In this document: positions 1 through 8,715 of the stretch, piece by piece
How the letters are laid out: every line of letters begins with the position of its first letter
Numbering within the stretch: position 1 is the stretch's first letter
From: Thalassomonas actiniarum
GTDB lineage: Bacteria; Pseudomonadota; Gammaproteobacteria; Enterobacterales; Alteromonadaceae
NCBI RefSeq assembly: GCF_000948975.2
Contig: NZ_CP059735.1
Location: 992,001 to 1,056,000, forward strand
Length of the DNA: 64,000 bases
Direction: 5' to 3'
Program-made: the position numbers and the translations under genes
The notes under the pieces: model-generated
Seen by the model: the letters and a program-made list of their open reading frames with translations, nothing else
Told to the model about the DNA's origin: nothing
Databases searched by the model: none

Positions 1-157
1 TTTGCCCAACAGATAATCAATTATAGTTATAACCAGGCCATTTTTATCACTTAAAAGTTTTAAATATAAATTAGATTCTTTTGTTATAAGTGGATAGAAT
101 GACCCGATATATTCAACGTTGAATTGTTTCTTTATTTAACCAATAAAAGTATTTCTT

Positions 158-2467
158 ATGCTGACGCTCACTGATATCCAACCGCAAAAAGATGAGATTT
201 ATCTCGATAACAATGCCACCACACCGGTGTTACCCCAGGCCGCGGCGGCGGCTTCTCATGCCATGCAGCTTTGTTACGGTAATCCCAGCAGCAGTCATAT
301 TACCGGCATCAAGGCCAAGTATATTTTAGAAACCACGCGTAATCTGGTGCGTAAGGTTATCGGCGCCCCCAGCGGGGAAATTACTTTTACCAGCGGTGCT
401 ACCGAAGGCATACAAACGGCGATTATCTCGGCACTTAATGCCAGCCGTGAATTGGCGACCAAGCTTGATAAACCTGTGCTCTTATATGGGGCTACCGAGC
501 ATAAAGCAGTGCCGGAAACGTTAAAGCACTGGAATCAGATGCTTAATATCGGCGCCGAAGTACTGGCGATCCCGGTTGATGAGCGCGGCATCTTAGATCT
601 GGCCTTTATTGAGCAGCATGTTGCGAATGCCCTGATTGTCTGTACCATGGCCGCCAATAATGAAACCGGCGTTTTTCAGGATCTCAAGGCGCTTGAGTCG
701 GTGATCCGCCGGGGTAACGACACAGTGCTGTGGATGGTAGATTGTGTGCAGGCATTGGGGAAATTCTCCCTGGATATCGCCAACACCAGCATAGATTATG
801 CGCCTTTTAGCGGCCATAAGTTATATGCCCCCAAGGGCATAGGCATTTTATATGTGCGTGAAGGCGCCCCTTATACGCCCTTTATTGCCGGCGGCGGTCA
901 GGAAAGCGGTTTGCGCTCCGGCACGGAAAACTTACCCGGCATTGCCGCCATCCAGGCGATTTTATCCCTGCTGGACGATGACGAAGACGATACCTTCAAA
1001 AGCCATGAGGTTTTGCTCGGTTACCGCGAGCAGTTAACGCAAACCTTACGGCAGGCCTTTCCGGAAATTGTTTTTAACCATGATTTTGATTGTTCATTGC
1101 CGACCACGTTAAATTTCTCCGTTAAAGGCCTCTCCAGTAAAGACATCATGGATTTATTCGATGCCGCCCATATCCGGGTGAGCTCGGGCTCGGCCTGTTC
1201 GTCGAAAGTCAGCGGCAGTTTTGTGCTTGAAGCCATGGGTAAACCCAAGTGGCAAAGTGACTCGGCTATCCGTATGTCTTTTGGTCCCGCGACAACTCAA
1301 CAGGAAATCGATGATGCCTGCCAGGGGATTAAGCAAGCGGTGAAGGCGCTGCATCACAGCTGTTTGATCCTCTCGGATACCGAGGATAACAGTGAGTTTG
1401 CCGTCGACGGCCTGCAGCAGTGGGTGTATGACCAGCAATGTACCTGGTGTTATGTCGATAAAGCAGCGGGTGAGTGTATTGTCCTGGATATGATCCCCGA
1501 GCTGGTGAATAAATTTGAAACCCTGGTGAAATGCCAGAACTACCAGGTGAACGGCGTACTGGAAACTCACCGCCATGACGGCCAGTTGCTCAGCAGTGAA
1601 ATTGTCCGCGAGTTGATCACCGAGCAAATGCTGTCCAGCGATTATGATCATCTTGGCTGGAATAAAAACAGCGCTACGGTGAGCCTGGATAACGGCCTGC
1701 AGGTAAGTGCCATTGCCGTCGGGGCTAAGGTGCTGGCAAAATTACCTTTGCCCGGCCATACCGACAACAGTGTTTGTTATTTGCTGGGCACCGCCAAAGA
1801 CAATCGCTTACAGGCACAGGATATCGAATTTGCCTTTGTCGGCGATACCCTGCAAATCGGCGGCCTTGGCCGGGTGGATTTGCCGGAAAGCTCCGGGGAA
1901 AAGATGTATCAGTCTTTACGCAATTTAGCCGCGGTGATCGCCGATGATACCTTGCTTTGTCCCAGCCACGATTACCAGCAGCTGTTCAGCACCTGCCTGG
2001 CGATGGAAAAGCGCACCAACAAGTTGCTCAGCGATGTGCTTGACGGTGACATCAGCGCACAGGAATTTGCCCGGCAAAAAGCCGAAATTGATGCCAAGTT
2101 GCCGCCGGCGGATAACCACAGCTATTGCGGCAGCATCAGCACCAGTACCGCAAAAATCGGTGATATCACCCCGGATAAATTGAAACAGTTTATGGCGGAT
2201 AACCCGGCGGCAACCATAGTTGATGTGCGTGAGCCCCACGAGTTCGATGCCTATCCGGAAGAATGTATTTCCGGCAAACAGCTGGTGAATATTCCCCTGT
2301 CGCAACTAACCAACTTTGTTAACCGCCACAGAAAAGAAAAAAACAGCAGCACTTTTGTCTGTATCTGCCGCAGCGGCAACCGCAGCGATGCCGCTGCCCG
2401 AACCCTGAGTCGCTATGGTTTTAACAATGTTTATCATGTGCCCGGGGGCTTTGCCTTATTGTCTTAA
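158..2467 (+). CDS. Cysteine desulfurase / persulfide dioxygenase-like / rhodanese fusion
   Basis: This 769-residue protein joins three sulfur-handling domains. Residues 15-400 are a class V aminotransferase of the IscS/NifS type: YLDNNATT, the PLP lysine in SGHKL (K221) and the active cysteine in SSGSACSS (C347). Residues about 415-650 look like a metallo-beta-lactamase fold of the ETHE1 persulfide dioxygenase type: THRHDG (H471), PGHT (H534), GDT (D563) and a later HDY (H604). The three residues that hold the single iron in ETHE1 are kept, while the Asp and last His of the usual HxHxDH are changed to Gly and Gln. Residues about 670-769 are a rhodanese with CRSGNRS (C737). The inferred role is a relay: sulfur released from cysteine is passed on as persulfide, then transferred or oxidised. 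No signal peptide is seen, so it is probably cytosolic. The start ATG at 158 is the first in frame. Confidence 0.88.
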   Translation: MLTLTDIQPQKDEIYLDNNATTPVLPQAAAAASHAMQLCYGNPSSSHITGIKAKYILETTRNLVRKVIGAPSGEITFTSGATEGIQTAIISALNASRELATKLDKPVLLYGATEHKAVPETLKHWNQMLNIGAEVLAIPVDERGILDLAFIEQHVANALIVCTMAANNETGVFQDLKALESVIRRGNDTVLWMVDCVQALGKFSLDIANTSIDYAPFSGHKLYAPKGIGILYVREGAPYTPFIAGGGQESGLRSGTENLPGIAAIQAILSLLDDDEDDTFKSHEVLLGYREQLTQTLRQAFPEIVFNHDFDCSLPTTLNFSVKGLSSKDIMDLFDAAHIRVSSGSACSSKVSGSFVLEAMGKPKWQSDSAIRMSFGPATTQQEIDDACQGIKQAVKALHHSCLILSDTEDNSEFAVDGLQQWVYDQQCTWCYVDKAAGECIVLDMIPELVNKFETLVKCQNYQVNGVLETHRHDGQLLSSEIVRELITEQMLSSDYDHLGWNKNSATVSLDNGLQVSAIAVGAKVLAKLPLPGHTDNSVCYLLGTAKDNRLQAQDIEFAFVGDTLQIGGLGRVDLPESSGEKMYQSLRNLAAVIADDTLLCPSHDYQQLFSTCLAMEKRTNKLLSDVLDGDISAQEFARQKAEIDAKLPPADNHSYCGSISTSTAKIGDITPDKLKQFMADNPAATIVDVREPHEFDAYPEECISGKQLVNIPLSQLTNFVNRHRKEKNSSTFVCICRSGNRSDAAARTLSRYGFNNVYHVPGGFALLS

Positions 2468-2480
2468 GCTGTTGCCGGAA

Positions 2481-2510
2481 ACAGGTGCGTTAGGTAAAGA
2501 CTTCACCTGT
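2481..2510 (+). terminator. Weak hairpin after the desulfurase fusion
   Basis: ACAGGTG (2481-2487) pairs with CACCTGT (2504-2510). An alternative overlapping pairing is GCGTTA (2487-2492) with TAACGC (2510-2515). The downstream tract is only moderately T-rich, so termination is uncertain; two mutually exclusive hairpins are possible. Confidence 0.3.
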
Positions 2511-2573
2511 AACGCTTTATTGGGTATATACTAGTAAACAGAAGTGATATCTGGGCAAGGGTTACCGGGAAAG

Positions 2574-2705
2574 GTGAAAAAATCAATTAAATCATGGTGG
2601 CATACCGACTGTAAACTATGCCGCAGAACCCGGGTTATTTTCTTGTGGTTAATATTAATGCTGCTTGCCGATTTTTTATGGTTTCATCTGGTATTTAGGG
2701 GCTGA
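2574..2705 (+). CDS. Small CxxC single-pass membrane protein, coupled to iscX
   Basis: A 43-codon ORF starts with GTG at 2574 behind a GGGA-containing purine tract. Its stop TGA (2703-2705) is one base before the iscX ATG (2707). The predicted product has a short basic N-terminus, a CKLC pair at residues 13-16, an arginine-rich stretch, then one strongly hydrophobic segment (VIFLWLILMLLADFLWF) that could span the membrane. The spacing suggests translational coupling with iscX, and the cysteine pair next to iron-sulfur and sulfur genes fits metal or thiol chemistry, but that is inference. I do not recognise the family. It may be a chance ORF; its tight position and membrane-like composition favour a real gene. 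Confidence 0.5.
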   Translation: MKKSIKSWWHTDCKLCRRTRVIFLWLILMLLADFLWFHLVFRG

Positions 2706-2706
2706 T

Positions 2707-2907
2707 ATGGCATTGTACTGGTCGGATTCACAAGAAATTGCCTTGGCGTTGATGGAGCGGCATCCGCATGTGGATCCGCTGACAATACATTTTACCGATT
2801 TAAGGGACTGGGTGCTGGCACTGGAAGATTTTGCCGATGACCCTAAGCATTGTGGCGAACGGGTCTTGGAAGGGATCCAAATGGCCTGGTTAAGCGAGGT
2901 GGATTAA
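2707..2907 (+). CDS. iscX: Fe-S cluster assembly protein IscX
   Basis: The 66-residue product has the same length as E. coli IscX and shows its typical features: an N-terminal LYWSDSQEIA stretch, the HPHVDP segment, a DLRDWV motif, and the acidic C-terminus ending MAWLSEVD. IscX is a small acidic adaptor that binds IscS and iron and modulates Fe-S assembly. The start at 2707 was preferred to an upstream ATG at 2665 because it gives the family length and has an AGGGG Shine-Dalgarno. In most relatives iscX closes the isc operon after fdx. Here the gene before it is the desulfurase fusion and a small ORF, and the rest of the isc operon is not in the window. Its last 17 codons are copied twice downstream. 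Confidence 0.93.
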   Translation: MALYWSDSQEIALALMERHPHVDPLTIHFTDLRDWVLALEDFADDPKHCGERVLEGIQMAWLSEVD

Positions 2908-3084
2908 TAGCGTTAACCATGATCCGCCAAAACCGTTCCGCGGCGAACGGGTTTTGGAAGGGATCCAAATGGCCTGGTTAAGCGAGGTCGATTGAGCGCG
3001 TTAACCATGACCCGCTTAAAATCGTTCCGCGGCGAACAGGTTTTGGAAGGGAGCCAAATGGCTTGGTTGAGTCAGGTGGACTGA
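2854..3084 (+). repeat. Tandem duplications of the iscX 3' end (about 88-bp period)
   Basis: The iscX tail beginning GGCGAACGGG (2854) recurs at 2942 and 3031, periods of 88 and 89 bases. Each unit carries the coding tail plus a spacer (GCGTTAACCATGA...GTTCCGC). Copy 2 still encodes GERVLEGIQMAWLSEVD and a stop. Copy 3 encodes GEQVLEGSQMAWLSQVD and a stop, so it has more differences. Because 88 is not a multiple of three, the copies are in different frames and do not extend iscX. Copy 3 has an in-frame ATG at 3007 giving a 25-residue peptide. I read these as a slipped or unequal duplication that is decaying. Confidence 0.9.
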
Positions 3085-3318
3085 CCAGTGTGGCGCCTGC
3101 TCCCGTAAATCAAGGCCTGTAGGGCATTTTTTCGCCATTTACTTTTCTTGACCAACTGGTTGGCTTTTTTGTCGGCAAAACTTCCTTTATACTGTGCCCG
3201 CTTCATTTTTTGTCCGGATAAAATTCGCTATTAGCGCAAGAAAACGCATAAGAAAATGAACAATTTATAACGGCATCCGCTACAATTACTCACTCTAATC
3301 TAAGTTATATCATCACCT
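3085..3318. other. Intergenic region upstream of the malic enzyme
   Basis: No gene is seen. CCAACTGGTTGG (about 3151-3162) can form a short hairpin followed by CTTTTTTG and may end transcription from the iscX side. A TATACT (3188-3193) could be a -10 box, but no well-spaced -35 was found. The sequence close to the maeA start is AT-rich without a strong Shine-Dalgarno. Confidence 0.35.
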
Positions 3319-5019
3319 ATGAATCAAAGCAGCAAAAGCAAAAAACGTCCGCTCTATATTCCCTACGCCGGTCCCGCCTTATTGGAAACCCCATTGTTAA
3401 ATAAAGGCAGTGCCTTTAGCGCACAGGAGCGGGCAAGTTTTAACTTAACCGGCTTATTGCCGCCAAGTTATGAGACCATTGAAGAGCAGGTCGAGCGGGC
3501 GTATATGCAATACAGCAGCTTTAGCAATAATATCAACAAGCATATTTATTTGCGGGCGATTCAGGATAACAATGAAACCTTGTTTCACCGCCTGATCCAG
3601 GCGCATCTGGCGGAAATGATGCCGATCATCTATACCCCGACCGTCGGCGATGCCTGTGAGCAATTTTCCGATATTTACCGCAGCTCCCGCGGCTTGTTTA
3701 TTTCTTATGCCGAGCGCGACCATATTGATGATATTCTGCGTAATGCCACCAAAAATAAGGTCAAGGTGATCGTCGTCACCGACGGCGAGCGTATCCTGGG
3801 TCTTGGCGATCAGGGTATCGGCGGCATGGGCATTCCTATCGGTAAGTTATCTTTATATACCGCCTGTGGCGGTATCAGCCCGGCCTATGCTTTGCCGGTG
3901 ATGCTGGATGTCGGCACCAATAATGAAAAACTGCTCAACGATCCTATGTATATGGGCTGGCGTCATAAGCGTATCGGCCAGCAAGAATATGATGAATTTG
4001 TCGATCTCTTTATCCAGGCGGTAAAACGCCGCTGGCCTCATGTTATGCTGCAATTTGAAGACTTTGCCCAGCCTAATGCCATGCCGTTGTTAAACCGTTA
4101 CCGTGATGAAATTTGCTGCTTCAACGATGATATTCAGGGCACGGCTTCGGTAACTGTCGGCTCCTTGCTGGCGGCTTGTCGCACTAAGGGGATGGCTTTG
4201 TCGTCGCAAAAAGTTGCTTTTGTCGGTGCCGGCTCTGCCGGTTGTGGGATTGCCGAGCAGATCATCAGCCAGATGATCAGCGAAGGCGCCTCCCCTGAGC
4301 AGGCCCGCAGCCAGGTTTATATGATTGACCGCTATGGCCTGCTAACCCAGGGCATGGACGAGTTACGGGATTTCCAGGCAAAACTGGTACAGGGTAAAGA
4401 TGCCGTGGCCGCCTGGGATATTGAAGGGGAATATGCCTCATTGCTGGAAGTGATGAATAACGCCAGGCCGGATATCCTGATCGGTGTTTCCGGGCAAGCA
4501 GGTTTATTTACCGAGCAAATTATCCGGGCGATGAAATCCCATTGCGAACTGCCGATCATCTTCCCGTTAAGTAACCCGTCCCGCCAGGTGGAAGCAACGC
4601 CAGAGCAGGTGATTCACTGGACCGAAGGGGAAGTGATCATCGCAACCGGCAGCCCGTTTGAACCGGTCGATTATAAAGGAAAAACTTACCCTGTTGCCCA
4701 GTGCAACAACAGTTATATTTTCCCCGGCATCGGCCTGGGCATAGTGTCCGCCAATGTTAACCGCATTACCGATGAAATGTTGATGGTGGCCAGTGAAACC
4801 CTGGCCAATAACTCTCCGCTGGCCAATACCGGTGAAGGGGAGTTGTTACCGCCGCTGACAGCGATTGCCGATTTAAGCAAGGCGATTGCCTTTAATATCG
4901 GTAAGCTGGCGATGAAACAGGGGCTGGCGCTGGAATTGTCGGACGAAATGTTAACGGAAAAAATCGAACGTAATTTCTGGAAGCCTGAATACCGGGAATA
5001 CCGCAGGATCAGTATCTAA
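3319..5019 (+). CDS. maeA: NAD-dependent malic enzyme
   Basis: The 566-residue protein matches the length of E. coli MaeA (565). It oxidatively decarboxylates L-malate to pyruvate with reduction of NAD, in the cytosol, feeding pyruvate from the TCA cycle. Visible features are the substrate-site [12 protein letters not shown], the metal and substrate motif [29 protein letters not shown], and the nucleotide-binding [14 protein letters not shown]. The C-terminal [13 protein letters not shown] and the conserved GSPF block are intact. It lies alone between iscX and a convergent MATE gene, which interrupts the iscX-ndk neighbourhood seen in related genomes. The ATG at 3319 gives the family N-terminus. 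Confidence 0.95.
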   Translation: MNQSSKSKKRPLYIPYAGPALLETPLLNKGSAFSAQERASFNLTGLLPPSYETIEEQVERAYMQYSSFSNNINKHIYLRAIQDNNETLFHRLIQAHLAEMMPIIYTPTVGDACEQFSDIYRSSRGLFISYAERDHIDDILRNATKNKVKVIVVTDGERILGLGDQGIGGMGIPIGKLSLYTACGGISPAYALPVMLDVGTNNEKLLNDPMYMGWRHKRIGQQEYDEFVDLFIQAVKRRWPHVMLQFEDFAQPNAMPLLNRYRDEICCFNDDIQGTASVTVGSLLAACRTKGMALSSQKVAFVGAGSAGCGIAEQIISQMISEGASPEQARSQVYMIDRYGLLTQGMDELRDFQAKLVQGKDAVAAWDIEGEYASLLEVMNNARPDILIGVSGQAGLFTEQIIRAMKSHCELPIIFPLSNPSRQVEATPEQVIHWTEGEVIIATGSPFEPVDYKGKTYPVAQCNNSYIFPGIGLGIVSANVNRITDEMLMVASETLANNSPLANTGEGELLPPLTAIADLSKAIAFNIGKLAMKQGLALELSDEMLTEKIERNFWKPEYREYRRISI

Positions 5020-5037
5020 CCTTGCCTAAATCCCGGG

Positions 5038-5061
5038 CGGCGTAACTTAAAAATTACGCCG
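5038..5061. terminator. Hairpin between convergent maeA and the MATE gene
   Basis: CGGCGTAA (5038-5045) pairs perfectly with TTACGCCG (5054-5061) around an eight-base A-rich loop. It sits in the short gap between two convergent genes, as expected of a shared terminator, but lacks a good T-tract on either side. Confidence 0.4.
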
Positions 5062-5075
5062 TTGCCGCTGAGGGG

Positions 5076-6500
5076 CTAATTGCCTTTTGCCGGTATTTCT
5101 TCACCGGCATCTATTTCACCGCCTTGTTTTTCTTCAGTTTCACTTATCGCTTTATCGCCGATTTCCGGTTTTAGTTTTTTGGCAAACTCCAGCTTAAGTA
5201 AATACAGACTGAAAAACATTTGGATCACCAGCGCGGTAATCGAGATATACCAGATATATTCCAGCGGGTAATTTGCTTTTTGGCTGAGCCAGAACACCGG
5301 CAGTGCAAAAATCACCAGGCGCAGCGACATACTGATCATCGAGGGCCAGGTATTGCCCATGCCCTGAAACATGCCAGAGCAGGTAAAGATCAGTCCGGCG
5401 GGGACAAAGTTAAAGGAAATAATCTGCAAAAAACCGCTGGCGACCTTGATCACCTCAGCATCCCGGGTAAAAGGTTTTAGCATCAGTTCGGGTGTCAGCA
5501 GGCAAAATAAAGAAAAAGACGCCATCATGGCACTGATCACCAAAGCGGAAACCTTAAAAGTCGACCTGACCCGGGAATACTGTTTTGCCCCGTAGTTTTG
5601 TCCCGCCAGTGCCGGCAGGGCAAAAGCAATCGCCATCGCCGGCATAAAAACTGCCTGCATCAAGCGCGAGCCTAAACCGAATCCCGCCTGGGCGGCAGAG
5701 CCAAAATCTTTGATGGCCCAGTAAATAATTGCCATATAAAAAAACAGCATAAAAAATTCACCACCGGAGGGAAAGCCTATGGCGAGGATGCGTTTGATCG
5801 GTTTGCCGGCGGGTATTAACAAGTTTTTATTAAAGGAGAAGTATTGTCCTACTTTAAGGAAATAAATAAACATCAGGACCACGGCCGCCGCCATGGCAAT
5901 AGAGCTGGCCAGGCCGGCTCCGGCAACGCCCATGGCATGCCCGGTAAACCAGCCGGCGACTAATACCGGCGTAAGGATGATGTTTATAAAGACACTGATA
6001 AACTGGATCACCATACCGGGTTTGACGATACCCGCGCCCCTTAAGGCGGACGACATTACCACCAGCATAAATTGCAGTGCCAGGTTCGGCAGATAGTAAT
6101 GCAGATATTGCTTGCCATCGTTAATCACTAAGGGATCTGATGACATTAACGTCAAATAATAATCGGCAAACAGGTAACCGGATAGCAATACCAATACCGT
6201 TAACACACCGGCAATAAACAGTGCCTGGTTGAAAATCACATCGACATCGGCTTTATCTTTTTTACCTATGGCCTGGGCCACCAGGGAGACGGTACCGACG
6301 GCGATTATTTGGGTCATGCCGATGATTAATAAGGTCAGGTTGCCTGCGGCACTGACCCCGGCAAGAGCCACCGGACCGAGCTGGCTGACAAAATAGAGAT
6401 CGATAAGAAAATACAGGTTTTGGATCAAAATACTGATGCCGATAGGCAGGGAGAGATTGAGCAAATGTTTTAAAATGGAACCTTGGGTTAAATCTTTCAT
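5076..6500 (-). CDS. MATE family multidrug efflux transporter
   Basis: The 474-residue protein has about twelve hydrophobic segments in two similar halves. The N-terminal motif ILKHLLNLSLPIGISI is followed by LYFLIDLYFVSQLGPVALAGVS, typical of MATE antiporters, which exchange Na+ or H+ for cationic drugs or metabolites across the inner membrane. The C-terminal tail is charged and acidic (KPEIGDKAISETEEKQGG) and probably cytosolic. The gene is transcribed alone, converging on maeA and diverging from ndk. The substrate cannot be deduced. Confidence 0.88.
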   Translation of the reverse strand: MKDLTQGSILKHLLNLSLPIGISILIQNLYFLIDLYFVSQLGPVALAGVSAAGNLTLLIIGMTQIIAVGTVSLVAQAIGKKDKADVDVIFNQALFIAGVLTVLVLLSGYLFADYYLTLMSSDPLVINDGKQYLHYYLPNLALQFMLVVMSSALRGAGIVKPGMVIQFISVFINIILTPVLVAGWFTGHAMGVAGAGLASSIAMAAAVVLMFIYFLKVGQYFSFNKNLLIPAGKPIKRILAIGFPSGGEFFMLFFYMAIIYWAIKDFGSAAQAGFGLGSRLMQAVFMPAMAIAFALPALAGQNYGAKQYSRVRSTFKVSALVISAMMASFSLFCLLTPELMLKPFTRDAEVIKVASGFLQIISFNFVPAGLIFTCSGMFQGMGNTWPSMISMSLRLVIFALPVFWLSQKANYPLEYIWYISITALVIQMFFSLYLLKLEFAKKLKPEIGDKAISETEEKQGGEIDAGEEIPAKGN

Positions 6501-6739
6501 AGGGCTGCGGATTTATTTTTTTTGTTAGTCAATATCATTGTTTATGATCGTCCATGGGCTGTTAAGGCGGACAAAAAAGAGGGCTTTATTTTTTAAAAGG
6601 AAAACTTAGTAAGGTTAGGCTTTTACTAAGGCAACGTCCACTTATTTTCCCTGCCCTGGCCTTTGAAAATGTAAGTAACTATATCGCTTGCGTACGAAAG
6701 CCTATGCCAATAACAGGCATTAGGCGGGCTGTAACTGTT

Positions 6740-6785
6740 TTGACATTTTTTAACCCTTGGTTAATACGGATAATTGGTCTATAAT
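6740..6785 (+). promoter_or_regulatory. Candidate ndk promoters
   Basis: TTGGTT (6757-6762) and a consensus TATAAT (6780-6785) are 17 bases apart. A second pair, TTGACA (6740-6745) and TAATAC (6762-6767), has 16-base spacing. Both precede ndk and would give leaders of roughly 45-65 bases. The rest of the 6501-6837 gap, back to the divergent MATE gene, shows nothing else recognisable. Confidence 0.6.
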
Positions 6786-6837
6786 CGCGCCAAAATTTTT
6801 ACCAAGTTATTTAATTTTATATTTAAGAGGGCTGACA

Positions 6838-7269
6838 ATGGCTATCGAACGTACTTTTTCTATCGTAAAACCTGATGCAGTAGCAAAAAATGTTATTGGT
6901 CAAATCTACAACCGTTTTGAAACTGCCGGTTTAAAAATCGTTGCTTCTAAAATGGTTCACTTAAGCAAAGAAAAAGCTGAAGGTTTCTACGCTGAGCACA
7001 GCGAGCGTCCTTTCTTTGGTGCTTTAGTTGAATTCATGACTTCTGGCCCGGTAATGGTTCAGGTGCTTGAAGGCGAAAACGCGGTACTGAAAAACCGTGA
7101 AATCATGGGTGCTACTAACCCGGCTGAAGCTTTAGCCGGTACTTTACGTGCTGACTACGCCGACTCAATCGACGAAAACGCTTGTCACGGTTCTGATGCT
7201 TTAGAATCAGCTGCCCGTGAAATTGCTTACTTCTTCTCTGATGACGAAATCTGCCCACGCACTCGTTAA
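6838..7269 (+). CDS. ndk: Nucleoside diphosphate kinase
   Basis: The 143-residue product, identical in length to E. coli Ndk, transfers the gamma phosphate of ATP to nucleoside diphosphates through a phosphohistidine. The catalytic His is H117 in [12 protein letters not shown], and the N-terminal [12 protein letters not shown] and the [15 protein letters not shown] segment are typical. The ATG at 6838 was chosen over an upstream in-frame start at 6757 because it has an AAGAGGG Shine-Dalgarno and gives the family N-terminus; the upstream extension overlaps the promoter. Codon use is that of a highly expressed gene. It is followed by hairpins, so it is probably monocistronic. Confidence 0.97.
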   Translation: MAIERTFSIVKPDAVAKNVIGQIYNRFETAGLKIVASKMVHLSKEKAEGFYAEHSERPFFGALVEFMTSGPVMVQVLEGENAVLKNREIMGATNPAEALAGTLRADYADSIDENACHGSDALESAAREIAYFFSDDEICPRTR

Positions 7270-7287
7270 TCAAAGTTTAAAAGCAGA

Positions 7288-7359
7288 TAAGCCGATGCTT
7301 TAGCTTCGGCTTAATAAGCCTTAAAAAGGATTTTATCGATTCGTTGGTAAAATCCTTTT
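7288..7359 (+). terminator. Tandem hairpins after ndk
   Basis: The first hairpin pairs TAAGCCGA (7288-7295) with TCGGCTTA (7306-7313). The second pairs AAAAGGATTTTA (7324-7335) with TAAAATCCTTTT (7348-7359), a perfect 12-bp stem followed by GCTTTCTTTT. Together they are a convincing intrinsic terminator for ndk. Confidence 0.8.
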
Positions 7360-7547
7360 GCTTTCTTTTAACCGGGCTGAATTTTGCCTTAGCCAATAAC
7401 GATAAATAATATTTTTATCAGCGCAGTGCTTGTCATAGTGAGAAAAAGCGCGTTAATAAAAGTGTTATTCGTTGATTAAAATTGTCACTGTCGTATGAAA
7501 AGTGTACAATCTTGCCCCTTTTAAATTTGCTGTTTTGAGATCCCGAT

Positions 7548-8684
7548 ATGAATGAAAATATAACCGAATCGACTGCCAAGGTTAATTTACTTAATTTTGA
7601 CCATCAAATGATGCGTGAATATTTTGCTTCTATCGGCGAAAAACCTTTCCGTGCCGACCAGCTGATGAAATGGATTTATCATTTTGGTTATGACGATTTT
7701 GAGCAGATGACCAACCTTAATAAAAAGCTCAGGGAAAAACTGCAAAGAAATTGCGAGATCAAGGCGCCGGAAATTTCCCAAAAGCAGGTATCAAACGACG
7801 GCACCATCAAATATGCCCTGATGCTTGAAGGCGGTCAGGAAGTGGAAACCGTATGGATCCCGGAAAATAACCGGGCAACCTTATGTGTGTCTTCCCAGGT
7901 GGGCTGTGCCCTTGAATGTACTTTCTGCTCTACTGCCCAGCAGGGGTTCAACCGTAACCTGTCGATGTCGGAGATCATCGGTCAGGTATGGCGTGTCGCC
8001 AACGATATCGGCGCTACCCGTATTGCCGGTACCCGCCCTATTACCAATATCGTGATGATGGGCATGGGCGAGCCTTTGCTGAACATGAAAAACCTGATCC
8101 CGGCGCTTGATACTATGTTAAACGACCTGGGTTACGGCTTGTCAAAACGCCGTGTGACCGTCAGTACCTCAGGTGTGGTGCCGGCGCTGGATATGTTAAA
8201 AGAGAAAATCGACTGTGCCCTGGCAATTTCCGTGCATGCGCCGAACAATGCCTTGCGCGACGAGCTGGTACCGATCAATAAAAAATATCCGCTGGAAGAT
8301 TTCCTGGCGGCATCGGCCCGTTATATCGATGGCTCTAAAGCCAATAAACAAGTGACAGTGGAATATGTGATGTTAGATCATGTCAATGACAGCACAGATC
8401 AGGCCCATGAACTGGCCATTGCCCTCAAAGATACCCCGAGTAAGATCAACCTTATTCCTTTTAATCCCTACCCGGGGTCGCCTTATAAGCGCTCAAGTAA
8501 TTCCCGTATCGACCGCTTCGACAAAGTGTTGCAATCTTACGGGCTGACGGTGATCACCCGACGTACCCGAGGTGATGATATCGACGCCGCCTGTGGCCAG
8601 TTAGCCGGTGATGTTCTCGACAGAACCAAAAGAACTGGAAAAAAACAGGTGAAAGCTGATGAAATTTCAGTAAAAATGGTGTGA
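7548..8684 (+). CDS. rlmN: Dual-specificity RNA methyltransferase RlmN
   Basis: This radical SAM enzyme methylates C2 of A2503 in 23S rRNA and A37 in some tRNAs. The 378-residue sequence has the cluster motif CALECTFC (C120, C124, C127), the upstream catalytic cysteine in LCVSSQ (C113) and the methyl-carrying cysteine near the C-terminus in DAACGQL (C349). The MGMGEPLLN motif for SAM binding and the RRVTVSTSG block are present. The ATG at 7548 gives the normal N-terminus. It heads the conserved rlmN-pilW-rodZ-ispG-hisS-yfgM-bamB-der run. Confidence 0.96.
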   Translation: MNENITESTAKVNLLNFDHQMMREYFASIGEKPFRADQLMKWIYHFGYDDFEQMTNLNKKLREKLQRNCEIKAPEISQKQVSNDGTIKYALMLEGGQEVETVWIPENNRATLCVSSQVGCALECTFCSTAQQGFNRNLSMSEIIGQVWRVANDIGATRIAGTRPITNIVMMGMGEPLLNMKNLIPALDTMLNDLGYGLSKRRVTVSTSGVVPALDMLKEKIDCALAISVHAPNNALRDELVPINKKYPLEDFLAASARYIDGSKANKQVTVEYVMLDHVNDSTDQAHELAIALKDTPSKINLIPFNPYPGSPYKRSSNSRIDRFDKVLQSYGLTVITRRTRGDDIDAACGQLAGDVLDRTKRTGKKQVKADEISVKMV

Positions 8685-8715
8685 TAACATATTCGGCCAA
8701 TGGCATCAGCTCGTT

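Noticed and set aside
1-157. Promoter or regulatory element at the left edge
   Set aside because: AT-rich sequence with no well-spaced -35/-10 pair or clear repeat that I could support.
2854-3084. CRISPR or structural RNA repeats
   Set aside because: The units contain the iscX coding tail, so they are gene duplications rather than array repeats.
6757-6837. N-terminal extension of ndk
   Set aside because: The extra codons overlap the promoter and are not part of the Ndk family; the ATG at 6838 with its Shine-Dalgarno is better.
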